DNA of 32,454 nt from an uncultured Candidatus Saccharibacteria bacterium (lineage in GTDB: Bacteria > Patescibacteriota > Saccharimonadia > Saccharimonadales > Saccharimonadaceae). The notes below the pieces were generated by a model. That model was not told where the DNA came from. It saw only the letters and a list, made by a program, of their open reading frames with translations, and searched no databases. Below, in pieces: positions 16,373-23,036 of the stretch (positions are counted from its first letter, which is position 1; every line of letters starts with the position of its first letter). Location: contig CALHZJ010000011.1 in the NCBI GenBank assembly GCA_938041005.1, positions 1 through 32,454 of the forward strand. The letters are read 5' to 3'. Made by a program: the position numbers and the translations under genes.

Positions 16373-17179
16373 TTAAATGTCCTCCGCGAAAAATCGTTGT
16401 CTACGCTGAAAATACCAACTTCCTAAACCAAATACCACAATAACTATAGTGATTGGAATAAACCACAACAACGGATTATGAAAAGTCTGCCAAATAGTTT
16501 GAGATGCGGGATTATTAGGCATTAAAGCGTGTCTGGCATCTTGGATAATCTGCGTAATTGGATTTAAAAATGCAATCTTTTGTATGGCAGACGGCATAGA
16601 AGTAACCGCAAAAATAATACCGCTCGCATAAAGTCCTGCCTGCAATAAGATCTCCCATATATAAGCAATATCGCGAAATACCACATAAAGAGCAGAAAGT
16701 AGCAAGGACAATCCAACGGACAATATAAATAGCTCAGATATCGCTGGAATAAGTAGCAACCACGAAAAAGTAGGAAATAAACCACTAAGAAACGCAAAAA
16801 GTATCACCACTATCATCCCTAAGCCGAGGTTAATAAGTGCAGACACACTGCTTGCAATAACCAGAAGATGTCGCGGAATTGCCACCTTGCGAATCAATTG
16901 TCCATTATCAACAACGGAGCGCGTGCCTATCATAGTAGCCTCAGAGAAAAAGTTCCACAACACAATTCCCATTAGCAACCAAACCCCATAAGATTCGATC
17001 CCCTTACTGCCCTGAGGAAATGCATATGTAAACAACACATACAAAATACCAAACATAAACATAGGTTTTAAGAGAGACCAAACATATCCTAAAACTGAAC
17101 TTTGGTATCTGACTTTAAAATCTGTACTAACTATTGCGCGTAAAATCGCCTCATTTTCTTTATTCACAAGAATACGCAT
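16373..17179 (-). CDS. wzm: ABC-2 type polysaccharide export permease (Wzm-like)
   Basis: A 268-aa permease with six hydrophobic segments and the family start pattern (basic/polar N-terminus, then VRYQSSVLGYVWSLLKPM at about 23-40) typical of TagG/Wzm/KpsM. It pairs with the adjacent ATPase to move lipid-linked glycan across the membrane. A TATAAT with extended TG lies 9 nt before the ATG, and AAGGAG directly abuts the ATG, an unusual zero spacing, so the leader would be only about 2-3 nt. The gene ends exactly where wzt begins. Confidence 0.88.
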   Translation of the reverse strand: MRILVNKENEAILRAIVSTDFKVRYQSSVLGYVWSLLKPMFMFGILYVLFTYAFPQGSKGIESYGVWLLMGIVLWNFFSEATMIGTRSVVDNGQLIRKVAIPRHLLVIASSVSALINLGLGMIVVILFAFLSGLFPTFSWLLLIPAISELFILSVGLSLLLSALYVVFRDIAYIWEILLQAGLYASGIIFAVTSMPSAIQKIAFLNPITQIIQDARHALMPNNPASQTIWQTFHNPLLWFIPITIVIVVFGLGSWYFQRRQRFFAEDI

Positions 17180-17197
17180 CTCCTTACGATTATATCA
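17180..17197 (-). promoter_or_regulatory. Extended -10 promoter of wzm-wzt
   Basis: Minus-strand TG at 17197-17196, one base, TATAAT at 17194-17189, then 9 nt to the ATG at 17179. The start point would be about 2 nt before the ATG. The AAGGAG at 17185-17180 would be largely upstream of the transcript, so it may not act as a Shine-Dalgarno site. Confidence 0.55.
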
Positions 17198-17215
17198 AAT
17201 TGCATAAAAAAGATA

Positions 17216-17228
17216 TATACTCTATAGT
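17216..17228 (+). promoter_or_regulatory. Leaderless promoter of the GT4 gene at 17229
   Basis: TATACT at 17216-17221 (5 of 6 to consensus), 7 nt, then ATG at 17229. It is divergent from the wzm promoter in a 49-nt intergenic region. No Shine-Dalgarno site; no convincing -35. Confidence 0.55.
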
Positions 17229-18377
17229 ATGAGTGCTTTACGAATCGTCTTAGTACGCAACGCCGCATCTTATGATTTCGGCGGGGGCGAGCGTTTTCCT
17301 ATTTTCCTAGCAAAAGAACTACAAAAATTAGGACATTTTCCAATAATTCTAAGTCGCCATAAAAAGTTACGTGATTACGCTAAACACGAAAACATCCCAC
17401 ATTATCGATCTTGGTGGTGGTCTAAGCAAAATTGGAGCGGAAAAAACGCTCTGCTCGTGCCGTTTTATATATTGTGGCAATTATTACTGACTATATATTA
17501 CGCCATTCAGTTTAGTAGATTTAAAGCGGACGTTGTGCACTTGCAAAGTAAAGATGATTTCATAGCTGGATCTATTGCGGGAAAACTTGTTGGTGCTAAA
17601 GTGATTTGGACTGACCATGCTGATCTCAAACATGTCTGGAAAAACCTCTGCGTAAAATATAAGAATCCAACAGGCAAACTGGTTGCATGGTCAGCCCGCT
17701 TTGCCGACGCTATAACCGCAGTCAGTAAAAGTGAGCAAACTCTTATTTCCAATAATTTACCTGCAAATTCGCCAATTCGCAATAAAATAATCGTTATTTA
17801 TAATGGAGTTGAAGATCAAAAGCAAAAATACGAATCGCCTAAGAATACGGTATTTACTTTCTGTATATCTGGTCGCCTTGTCATAGATAAAGGTATTGGA
17901 GAAGCGATTACTGCTTTTAAAGAATTTAACGCTACGTATAAAAATTCACAATTAGTACTTATTGGTGACGGCCCTGATCGATTACAGTTTGAGCAACAAG
18001 CCAAAGGGCTACCCGTTACTTTTTATGGGTATAAGACAAATCCCCTACCTTATGTTGCATCTGCTGATATATATCTACATCCAACATATCATGAGGGATT
18101 TAGCGTTTCCTTAATCGAAGCTAGTATGTTAGGACTGCCTATTATAGCAACCAATGTCGGCGGAAATCCAGAAATTATTCACAATAATAAAACGGGGCTT
18201 CTCGTTCCTCCTAAAAACGCATCAGCATTACGGGATTCTATGAAAAAATTATATGAAAACGACGAGCTCAGGACTAGCCTATCTACGGCAGCTCGACAAC
18301 AGTATCTGGATCTATTCGTATTTCACAACATAGTAAAGACGCAATTTATTCCTATATACGAAAATGGTATACTTTAA
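17229..18377 (+). CDS. Family 4 glycosyltransferase
   Basis: A 382-aa GT-B fold retaining transferase. The N-terminal acceptor domain opens with the glycine loop FGGGER (about 17-22). The C-terminal donor domain has the SGRLVIDKGI strand and the ExxxxxxxE motif HEGFSVSLIEAS (about 286-297), with GGNPEII following. A hydrophobic stretch near 78-100 (PFYILWQLLLTIYYAI) may dip into the membrane. It is first of a four-gene plus-strand run (two GT4, GT2, GtrA-like). The downstream gene's promoter is built into its last codons. Probably adds a sugar such as mannose to a lipid-linked chain; donor and acceptor are not defined by sequence. Confidence 0.85.
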   Translation: MSALRIVLVRNAASYDFGGGERFPIFLAKELQKLGHFPIILSRHKKLRDYAKHENIPHYRSWWWSKQNWSGKNALLVPFYILWQLLLTIYYAIQFSRFKADVVHLQSKDDFIAGSIAGKLVGAKVIWTDHADLKHVWKNLCVKYKNPTGKLVAWSARFADAITAVSKSEQTLISNNLPANSPIRNKIIVIYNGVEDQKQKYESPKNTVFTFCISGRLVIDKGIGEAITAFKEFNATYKNSQLVLIGDGPDRLQFEQQAKGLPVTFYGYKTNPLPYVASADIYLHPTYHEGFSVSLIEASMLGLPIIATNVGGNPEIIHNNKTGLLVPPKNASALRDSMKKLYENDELRTSLSTAARQQYLDLFVFHNIVKTQFIPIYENGIL

Positions 18378-18380
18378 TAT
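18365..18380 (+). promoter_or_regulatory. Extended -10 leaderless promoter inside the end of the upstream GT4 gene
   Basis: TG (18365-18366), one base, TATACT at 18368-18373, 7 nt, ATG at 18381. The box overlaps the last three codons of the previous gene, whose TAA is part of the 7-nt spacer. No Shine-Dalgarno sequence precedes this ATG. Confidence 0.6.
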
Positions 18381-19514
18381 ATGAAGATTCGTATTGAAAC
18401 TGCTGCATTAACTGCCCCAAATATATCTGGAGTAGGTCATTACACACGAATGCTCACTAACAGCCTGGCTATCTATTCTCCATCAAATACGGAAATATCA
18501 GCATTTTATTTTAATTTTCTTAGCAAGCATAAAGACCCCGAATTAAATAAAGCCGTCAAACACGAAAAGCATATTTTTATGCCGCAACGTTTGTTCACAA
18601 AACTTCAAAGTTACAATATTCCGCTGCCGTATGATCTATTTTCCCCTCGCGTAGACGTATCAATATTTCCAAATTTTGATCTATGGACAACAGTAAAATC
18701 CTCCATCTCCGCCGTAGTTATTCACGACCTTGGATATTTATATTTTCCTGAGACCATCGAGCAACGCAACTTGGCGCATCTTAGGAGATGCGTTCCTCGC
18801 TCTGCCAAAAAAGCCGATATCATCATTACAGTTTCAGAATCAATCAAATCGGAGATTATCGCCGAGTACAAAGTGCCCGCATCAAAAATTGTTGTAACAC
18901 CTATACCAGCAGACCCAATCTATCGCCAGCCTAGCACAATAGACGTCGCGACCAAATACAACTTACCAACCAAACGATATATTTTTTCAATCGGCAATTT
19001 AGAACCGCGCAAAGACTTACCGACAATGATATCCGCTTTTCGATCACTACCAAAGGAAATTCGCGAGAAATATTCCCTAGTCTTAGCAGGCGGAAAAGGA
19101 TGGAAAACGGAATTCACTGAACGTGCCATAAAGGAAGCTCAAGCTGCGGGAGAAAATGTTATACGCCCAGGATATATACCTCAAGAAGACGTTCCCGCAT
19201 TCTATCAACAAGCTGACCTTTTTTGTATGAGTTCTATCTATGAAGGTTTTGGAATGCCTATCGTCGAAGCCTTAACGAGCGGAACTCCTGTTGTCGCTTC
19301 AGATATCCCAGTATTGCGTGAAGCTGGAGGCAATGCTATTTTGTACGCTCAACCCAAAAGTCCCGAAGATTTTGCTGAAAAGATTTTATCTATATTATCT
19401 AATCCGAACAGCCGTAAAGAAATGAGTGATCGTATGCAAGAACAGGTGCAAAAAATTTCATGGGAAAAGAATGTAGACGCCTTAATGAAATCATTTGAAG
19501 AAGCTTTGAAATAG
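18381..19514 (+). CDS. Family 4 glycosyltransferase (mannosyltransferase-like)
   Basis: A 377-aa GT4 enzyme. The N-terminal SGVGHYTRML (about 16-25) is the glycine loop seen in WbaZ/mannosyltransferase B-like proteins. FSIGNLEPRKDL in the middle is the typical start of the donor domain, and YEGFGMPIVEAL (about 285-296) carries the catalytic-site ExxxxxxxE. These features are most like mannosyltransferases, consistent with manC in the window. The start is fixed by a -10 box 7 nt upstream and lies 3 nt after the previous stop. The GtrB-like gene follows after 2 nt. Confidence 0.87.
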   Translation: MKIRIETAALTAPNISGVGHYTRMLTNSLAIYSPSNTEISAFYFNFLSKHKDPELNKAVKHEKHIFMPQRLFTKLQSYNIPLPYDLFSPRVDVSIFPNFDLWTTVKSSISAVVIHDLGYLYFPETIEQRNLAHLRRCVPRSAKKADIIITVSESIKSEIIAEYKVPASKIVVTPIPADPIYRQPSTIDVATKYNLPTKRYIFSIGNLEPRKDLPTMISAFRSLPKEIREKYSLVLAGGKGWKTEFTERAIKEAQAAGENVIRPGYIPQEDVPAFYQQADLFCMSSIYEGFGMPIVEALTSGTPVVASDIPVLREAGGNAILYAQPKSPEDFAEKILSILSNPNSRKEMSDRMQEQVQKISWEKNVDALMKSFEEALK

Positions 19515-19516
19515 TT

Positions 19517-20467
19517 ATGAAAACCATCACCCTTCTCATCCCTGTCTACAACGAAGAATCCGTTTTACCGCAATTATTTAAGCGCTTGGACGAATTTACA
19601 AAAAACACACCCAATTATAAATTCGAATTTCTCTTCATAAACGACGGTAGCACCGATAAATCCTTTTCAATCATAGCCGAGCAATCGAAAAAAGATTCTC
19701 GAATTAGCTATATAAATCTATCACGAAACTTCGGCAAGGAAATTGCCATGATAGCTGGAATTGATCACGTAAAAAGTGACGCTCTGGTGATTATTGATGC
19801 AGATTTACAAGACCCGCCAGAGCTAATTCAGGAAATGATTTCGTATTGGGAAGATGGTTATGATGATGTCTATGCTCGCCGCAATAATCGACAAGACGAA
19901 ACCTGGCTGAAGAAAAAAACCAGCCAATGGTATTACAGAATACTGCAAAAATCGACCAACATCCCCATTCAGGTCGACACTGGAGATTTTCGCTTACTAG
20001 ATCACCGATGTATTGAGGCTTTACAAAAATTCCGCGAATCTCAACGTAATACAAAAGCAATTTTCAGCTGGATTGGATATAAGAAAAAAGAGATATTTTA
20101 TGATCGCGATCCCAGATTAGCTGGTCAAACTAAGTGGAATTACCGGAAACTACTCAACTTGGCAATCGACGGAATTACTAGCTTTACTACTGCACCGCTA
20201 CGCATGGCAACTATTTTCGGCTTCATTATTTCGCTTATTGCTTTTATTTGGATTATTTATCTTTTAGTTCGCCCTTTGTTCGGAGTTTCTACCGGAGCTG
20301 GCTATTCTTCCTTAATGGCAGTCATCCTATTTCTCGGAGGAGTTCAGCTATTATCCCTGGGTATAATTGGTGAATATGTAGGACGGATATTTATTGAAAC
20401 AAAAAACAGACCATTATATTTAATGGAGGAGTATCATGCAGGAAATATTAAAAAAACACGCCGATAA
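19517..20467 (+). CDS. GtrB-like polyprenyl-phosphate glycosyltransferase (GT2)
   Basis: A 316-aa GT2 enzyme that loads a sugar from a nucleotide donor onto undecaprenyl phosphate. Intact motifs: LIPVYNEE (7-14), INDGSTD (41-47), DADLQDPP (94-101, metal site) and QTKWNYRKL near 212-220. Two membrane segments (about 230-252 and 265-290) and a cytoplasmic tail follow, the standard layout of GtrB/DPM1-like proteins. The ATG is 2 nt after the previous stop with no clear Shine-Dalgarno sequence, so coupling is likely. Its last 32 nt overlap the GtrA-like gene, giving the classic GtrB-GtrA pair: one makes the lipid-linked sugar, the other flips it. Compare the 5900..6889 paralogue, which has lost these motifs. 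Confidence 0.92.
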   Translation: MKTITLLIPVYNEESVLPQLFKRLDEFTKNTPNYKFEFLFINDGSTDKSFSIIAEQSKKDSRISYINLSRNFGKEIAMIAGIDHVKSDALVIIDADLQDPPELIQEMISYWEDGYDDVYARRNNRQDETWLKKKTSQWYYRILQKSTNIPIQVDTGDFRLLDHRCIEALQKFRESQRNTKAIFSWIGYKKKEIFYDRDPRLAGQTKWNYRKLLNLAIDGITSFTTAPLRMATIFGFIISLIAFIWIIYLLVRPLFGVSTGAGYSSLMAVILFLGGVQLLSLGIIGEYVGRIFIETKNRPLYLMEEYHAGNIKKTRR

Positions 20468-20870
20468 ATTAAGATTTCTTATCGTTGGCAGTACTAATAC
20501 GGTACTAGATTTTGGCATACTTTTTAGTCTAACAATCTTCTTAAATGTTCCAAAAGAGTTTGCTAATTTTATATCAACATTCGTTGCCTTTTTGTTCTCA
20601 TTTTTTGCAAATAAAAAATACACTTTCAAGTCAACATCTCAAAACTTAAAAAAACAATTTCTTTTATTCGCCGCAGTTACATTATTTGGTTTATGGGTAA
20701 TTCAGACAATTATTATCGCCATTATTACACCGATATTTATAAACTTCGGATTAAATAAACCACTTGCTCTACTAATTAGCAAGCTAGCCGCCACAGTAGT
20801 CAGCCTCGTTTGGAATTACGTTCTGTACTCCAGAATAGTCTTTAAAGATACTAAGAACTCTTCTGACTAA
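20436..20870 (+). CDS. GtrA-like small membrane protein, putative lipid-linked sugar flippase
   Basis: A 144-aa protein with four hydrophobic segments (about 12-33, 37-58, 75-100, 112-135) and the family's characteristic LRFLIVGSTNTVLDF start and FFANKKYTF after the second segment. GtrA-family proteins are thought to flip undecaprenyl-phosphate sugars outward. A GGAGGAG 4 nt before the ATG fixes the start inside the upstream GtrB-like gene (32-nt overlap). Its 3' end overlaps the convergent jag gene by 20 nt. Partner GT-C-type transferases could be the polytopic proteins at 2929..5043 and 7990..9351. Confidence 0.9.
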   Translation: MQEILKKHADKLRFLIVGSTNTVLDFGILFSLTIFLNVPKEFANFISTFVAFLFSFFANKKYTFKSTSQNLKKQFLLFAAVTLFGLWVIQTIIIAIITPIFINFGLNKPLALLISKLAATVVSLVWNYVLYSRIVFKDTKNSSD

Positions 20871-21312
20871 TAATCAGCCGTCTTTCGCGACCTTCACCTT
20901 CAGAATGCGTATCAATATCGCTATATTCACCAGCCAAGTGATGCACTGTCCAGCGATCAGCAGCATTCAAATCCACCACCTTCGATTCACCAGTTCGTCG
21001 AACTTCCTCAATCCAGCCGCGCGCCTTTTCGGCAATTTTTTCAGCATGCTGCTTTTTATAGTCCGCAATGTCCAAATTCACCCGAACAGTTGACGCTTCT
21101 TTATGATGAAGCGCTGTCGACAAAAGATTCTGAATACTGCGCAATGTTTCCGCATTTCTGCCGATTAAAATACTACTTCGCTCGCTATGCGGAATTGAAG
21201 CTACAACAATTCCATCTTCGATTTTTACCGAAACTTCCAGATTCAAGTCAAAGAAAGTTAGCAAATCCTCTAAATATTTTTTTACAAATTCAACCGTTTC
21301 AATTTGGTCCAT
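20851..21312 (-). CDS. jag: KH-R3H RNA-binding protein Jag (KhpB-like)
   Basis: A 153-aa RNA-binding protein, almost always found beside yidC and rnpA. The KH region has LIGRNAETLRSIQ (49-61); the usual GxxG loop here reads GRNA, with the last Gly replaced by Ala. The R3H domain has the defining Arg-x3-His as R120/H124 in LNAADRWTVHHLA. The N-terminal Jag_N domain of longer homologues is missing, so this is a minimal two-domain form. AGGAGG lies 6 nt before the ATG and the gene follows yidC with a 9-nt gap, so both share the yidC promoter. KhpB proteins influence cell division and elongation in Gram-positive bacteria. Confidence 0.9.
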   Translation of the reverse strand: MDQIETVEFVKKYLEDLLTFFDLNLEVSVKIEDGIVVASIPHSERSSILIGRNAETLRSIQNLLSTALHHKEASTVRVNLDIADYKKQHAEKIAEKARGWIEEVRRTGESKVVDLNAADRWTVHHLAGEYSDIDTHSEGEGRERRLIISQKSS

Positions 21313-21321
21313 AAATCCTCC

Positions 21322-22242
21322 TTAATCCTTAGCCTTGATCCGAGTTACCCTAGCCTCTGTAGCCTTTTTAACACGTTTGTCGATTTTTGTCGATGCTTTA
21401 GATTTTTGAGATGATTTTTTATCTGCAATTTCTTGCATTTCCTTAGAGTCTTGCTTGAAGATGATATAGTTCTGGAGATATCCCACGGCACTAGCTGTCG
21501 TTAAATAAAGCGCCAAAGCTGCCGGCAAATATACAATCACGAAGAACATCATTACTGGCATAAATTTCATCATTTTTCGTGTCATAATGGCATTTACTTC
21601 TGCCTGATCTGCTTCTTTTCCATCGCCAGCCTCAGCTAAAATGTCACGCAATTTACGATTGCTGTCGGATTGGGGCGACAATTGTTTTGAAGTTAAATAT
21701 TGCAAATATGCCGCAACTGCCGCCAAAATAACCAAGCCAACAACAATTCCATTCTTTGATACCGCGTGTTGTGTCAAATCTATAATTCCCAGGAAATTCT
21801 GATTAAATTGATCTGGATTATTCACTAAATTATTAGCAACCGGCAGATTTTTCATAAAATCATAAACATATTTTCCTAAGTCGGCGCGGCTAGAAACGAA
21901 AATCTGCACCACTCGATACATCGCAATCAAAATTGGCAGCTGAATAATCATAACACCAATTGAACCAAAGGCGCTGACGTTGTGTTTTTTATAAAGCTCC
22001 ACCATCGCTAAGTTACGCATTTGTGGATTTTTTGCGTACTGTTTTTTGATCTTCACTAGCTCTGGCTGCATTTTACGCATTGCCTTTGCTTGATGAAGCT
22101 GCTTCTTAATTAGCGGCCAAAGTAAAAGTCTTACAATAATAGTAAAGATAATGACGCTAACACCAAAATCCGGAATCAGACTATAAATAGCCATTAGCAA
22201 ATTTAAAATCGGTCGAACAATAAACTCATCAAAAAAACTCAT
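21322..22242 (-). CDS. yidC: Membrane protein insertase YidC/OxaI
   Basis: A 306-aa insertase that helps membrane proteins fold into the bilayer, alone or with SecYEG. The OxaI core is complete: a first core membrane segment with the conserved substrate-contacting Arg (IIVRLLLWPL, R38), the cytoplasmic helical hairpin KQLHQAKAMRKMQPELVKI, then further segments including the PAALALYL stretch near 235-255, and a long Lys-rich tail (about 265-306) suited to ribosome contact. The short N-terminus lacks both the large periplasmic domain of Gram-negative YidC and a lipobox. A TATAAT sits 6 nt before the ATG in the 24-nt gap after rnpA, so it has its own near-leaderless promoter. Confidence 0.95.
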   Translation of the reverse strand: MSFFDEFIVRPILNLLMAIYSLIPDFGVSVIIFTIIVRLLLWPLIKKQLHQAKAMRKMQPELVKIKKQYAKNPQMRNLAMVELYKKHNVSAFGSIGVMIIQLPILIAMYRVVQIFVSSRADLGKYVYDFMKNLPVANNLVNNPDQFNQNFLGIIDLTQHAVSKNGIVVGLVILAAVAAYLQYLTSKQLSPQSDSNRKLRDILAEAGDGKEADQAEVNAIMTRKMMKFMPVMMFFVIVYLPAALALYLTTASAVGYLQNYIIFKQDSKEMQEIADKKSSQKSKASTKIDKRVKKATEARVTRIKAKD

Positions 22243-22257
22243 GTCTTAATTATAGCA
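22243..22257 (-). promoter_or_regulatory. Extended -10 promoter of yidC-jag
   Basis: Minus-strand TG (22257-22256), one base, TATAAT (22254-22249), 6 nt, ATG at 22242. No Shine-Dalgarno site. The whole promoter core fits in the short rnpA-yidC gap. Confidence 0.6.
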
Positions 22258-22266
22258 AAAAAGCGT

Positions 22267-22614
22267 CTATTTATACAGTTGAGCTTGAGAGAAAAGATTC
22301 TTTATCGTCTGCTTCAAGTCTTTATGTGGCATAGATAAAACTTCCGCTGAAAATATAATAACAACCACGTCTTGATCATTTTTCATATTAGGCAGTTCCA
22401 GGCGAATAATTTCATAAACACGTCGACGTATACGATTCCGACGCACCGCTGATTTTAGGACTTTTTTACTAACAACAACCGCAAACCTGCTGTGACTTCG
22501 ATACGGATTTTTTACGTATTTTATCGTGGCTATAGACGAACGAACCGCCTGTCCATTTTTATAGACAAACTTAAGACTGCCATGACCATGAAACCGATTA
22601 CATTGTTGTAACAT
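22267..22614 (-). CDS. rnpA: Ribonuclease P protein component
   Basis: A 115-aa basic protein that assists the RNase P RNA in removing 5' leaders of tRNAs. The family hallmark is present: RFAVVVSKKV followed by AVRRNRIRRRVYEIIR (about 55-77), the RNR arginine patch that contacts the RNA. N-terminal LQQCNRFHGHGSLKFVYKNGQ aligns with the usual R/F start. It follows rpmH on the same strand, but a terminator and a separate promoter lie between them. No rnpB-like RNA gene was seen in this window. Confidence 0.95.
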   Translation of the reverse strand: MLQQCNRFHGHGSLKFVYKNGQAVRSSIATIKYVKNPYRSHSRFAVVVSKKVLKSAVRRNRIRRRVYEIIRLELPNMKNDQDVVVIIFSAEVLSMPHKDLKQTIKNLFSQAQLYK

Positions 22615-22631
22615 ATTTTACAATTATATCA
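22615..22631 (-). promoter_or_regulatory. Extended -10 promoter of rnpA
   Basis: Minus-strand TG (22631-22630), one base, TATAAT (22628-22623), 8 nt, ATG at 22614. The TG overlaps the T run of the terminator just upstream, so rpmH termination and rnpA initiation share bases. Confidence 0.6.
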
Positions 22632-22657
22632 AAAAATCCCGCCTTCATCGACGGGAT
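22631..22657 (-). terminator. Intrinsic terminator after rpmH
   Basis: Read on the minus strand, an 8-bp stem (22657-22650 with 22643-22636, one G-T wobble) closes a 6-nt loop and is followed by a T run at 22635-22631. It begins 18 nt past the rpmH stop. On the plus strand the stem is also followed by a T-rich stretch, so it could work both ways. Confidence 0.8.
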
Positions 22658-22675
22658 AATTTTTAGCTATTAAAA

Positions 22676-22813
22676 TTAAATAGCAATTTTAGCGCGACCC
22701 TTTAGGCGGCGGCGCTTCAAAACCAGCCTACCAGCCTTGGTAGAAACTCGTGCCCTAAAACCATGCGTCTTTGCACGGTGTCGGGTGTGTGGTTGAAATG
22801 TTCGCTTTGGCAT
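22676..22813 (-). CDS. rpmH: 50S ribosomal protein L34
   Basis: A 45-aa, very basic ribosomal protein that I translated directly. It begins MPKRTFQPHTRHRAKTHGFR and continues with AGRLVLKRRRLKGRAKI, the nearly invariant L34 core (KRTxQP, HGFRxR, GRxVLxRRRxKGR). Length is normal. Located between the origin and rnpA, as in most bacteria. The start ATG is at 22813, about 10 nt after a good -10 box; no Shine-Dalgarno site is visible. Confidence 0.97.
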   Translation of the reverse strand: MPKRTFQPHTRHRAKTHGFRARVSTKAGRLVLKRRRLKGRAKIAI

Positions 22814-22823
22814 ATCAACAAAT

Positions 22824-22852
22824 AGTATATATTCTTTCAGTACTTTTTGCAA
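22824..22852 (-). promoter_or_regulatory. Promoter of rpmH
   Basis: On the minus strand TTGCAA (22852-22847), an exact 17-bp spacer, then TATACT (22829-22824). The leader would be only about 3 nt before the ATG at 22813. This is the best -35/-10 pair in the window, as expected for a ribosomal protein gene. Confidence 0.7.
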
Positions 22853-22864
22853 GTCGACAATGAC

Positions 22865-22981
22865 TTTTCCACTATCGACGTATATTTTTCCACAGTTTTA
22901 ACAGATGAGAATTTTAATTGTGGAAAACTCCACCCCTGTTTTGAATAGTAACATTTCTACTCCGTTTATACTTGTGGAAAA
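22865..22981. other. Origin region, DnaA-box cluster upstream of dnaA
   Basis: Between rpmH and dnaA I find TTTTCCACT at 22865-22873 (+), TTTTCCACA at 22886-22894 (+), and the inverse, TGTGGAAAA, at 22919-22927 and 22973-22981. They share TTTTCCACA, one or two bases off the E. coli-type TTATCCACA. AT-rich DNA lies between them. With the second cluster after dnaA this makes a bipartite oriC typical of Gram-positive-like bacteria. The last box overlaps the probable -35 of dnaA, which would allow DnaA to repress its own gene. Confidence 0.75.
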
Positions 22982-23028
22982 CTCCCCATATTTGCTATAG
23001 TAAAGACAGCTAACAGAATTTGAGGGAG
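22972..23028 (+). promoter_or_regulatory. Promoter and Shine-Dalgarno site of dnaA
   Basis: Extended -10 TG (22993-22994) plus TATAGT (22996-23001), with TTGTGG (22972-22977) at 18 bp as a possible -35 that overlaps a DnaA box. GGGAG at 23024-23028 lies 8 nt before the GTG start at 23037. This is a normal leadered gene. Confidence 0.6.
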
Positions 23029-23036
23029 TAATTTTC

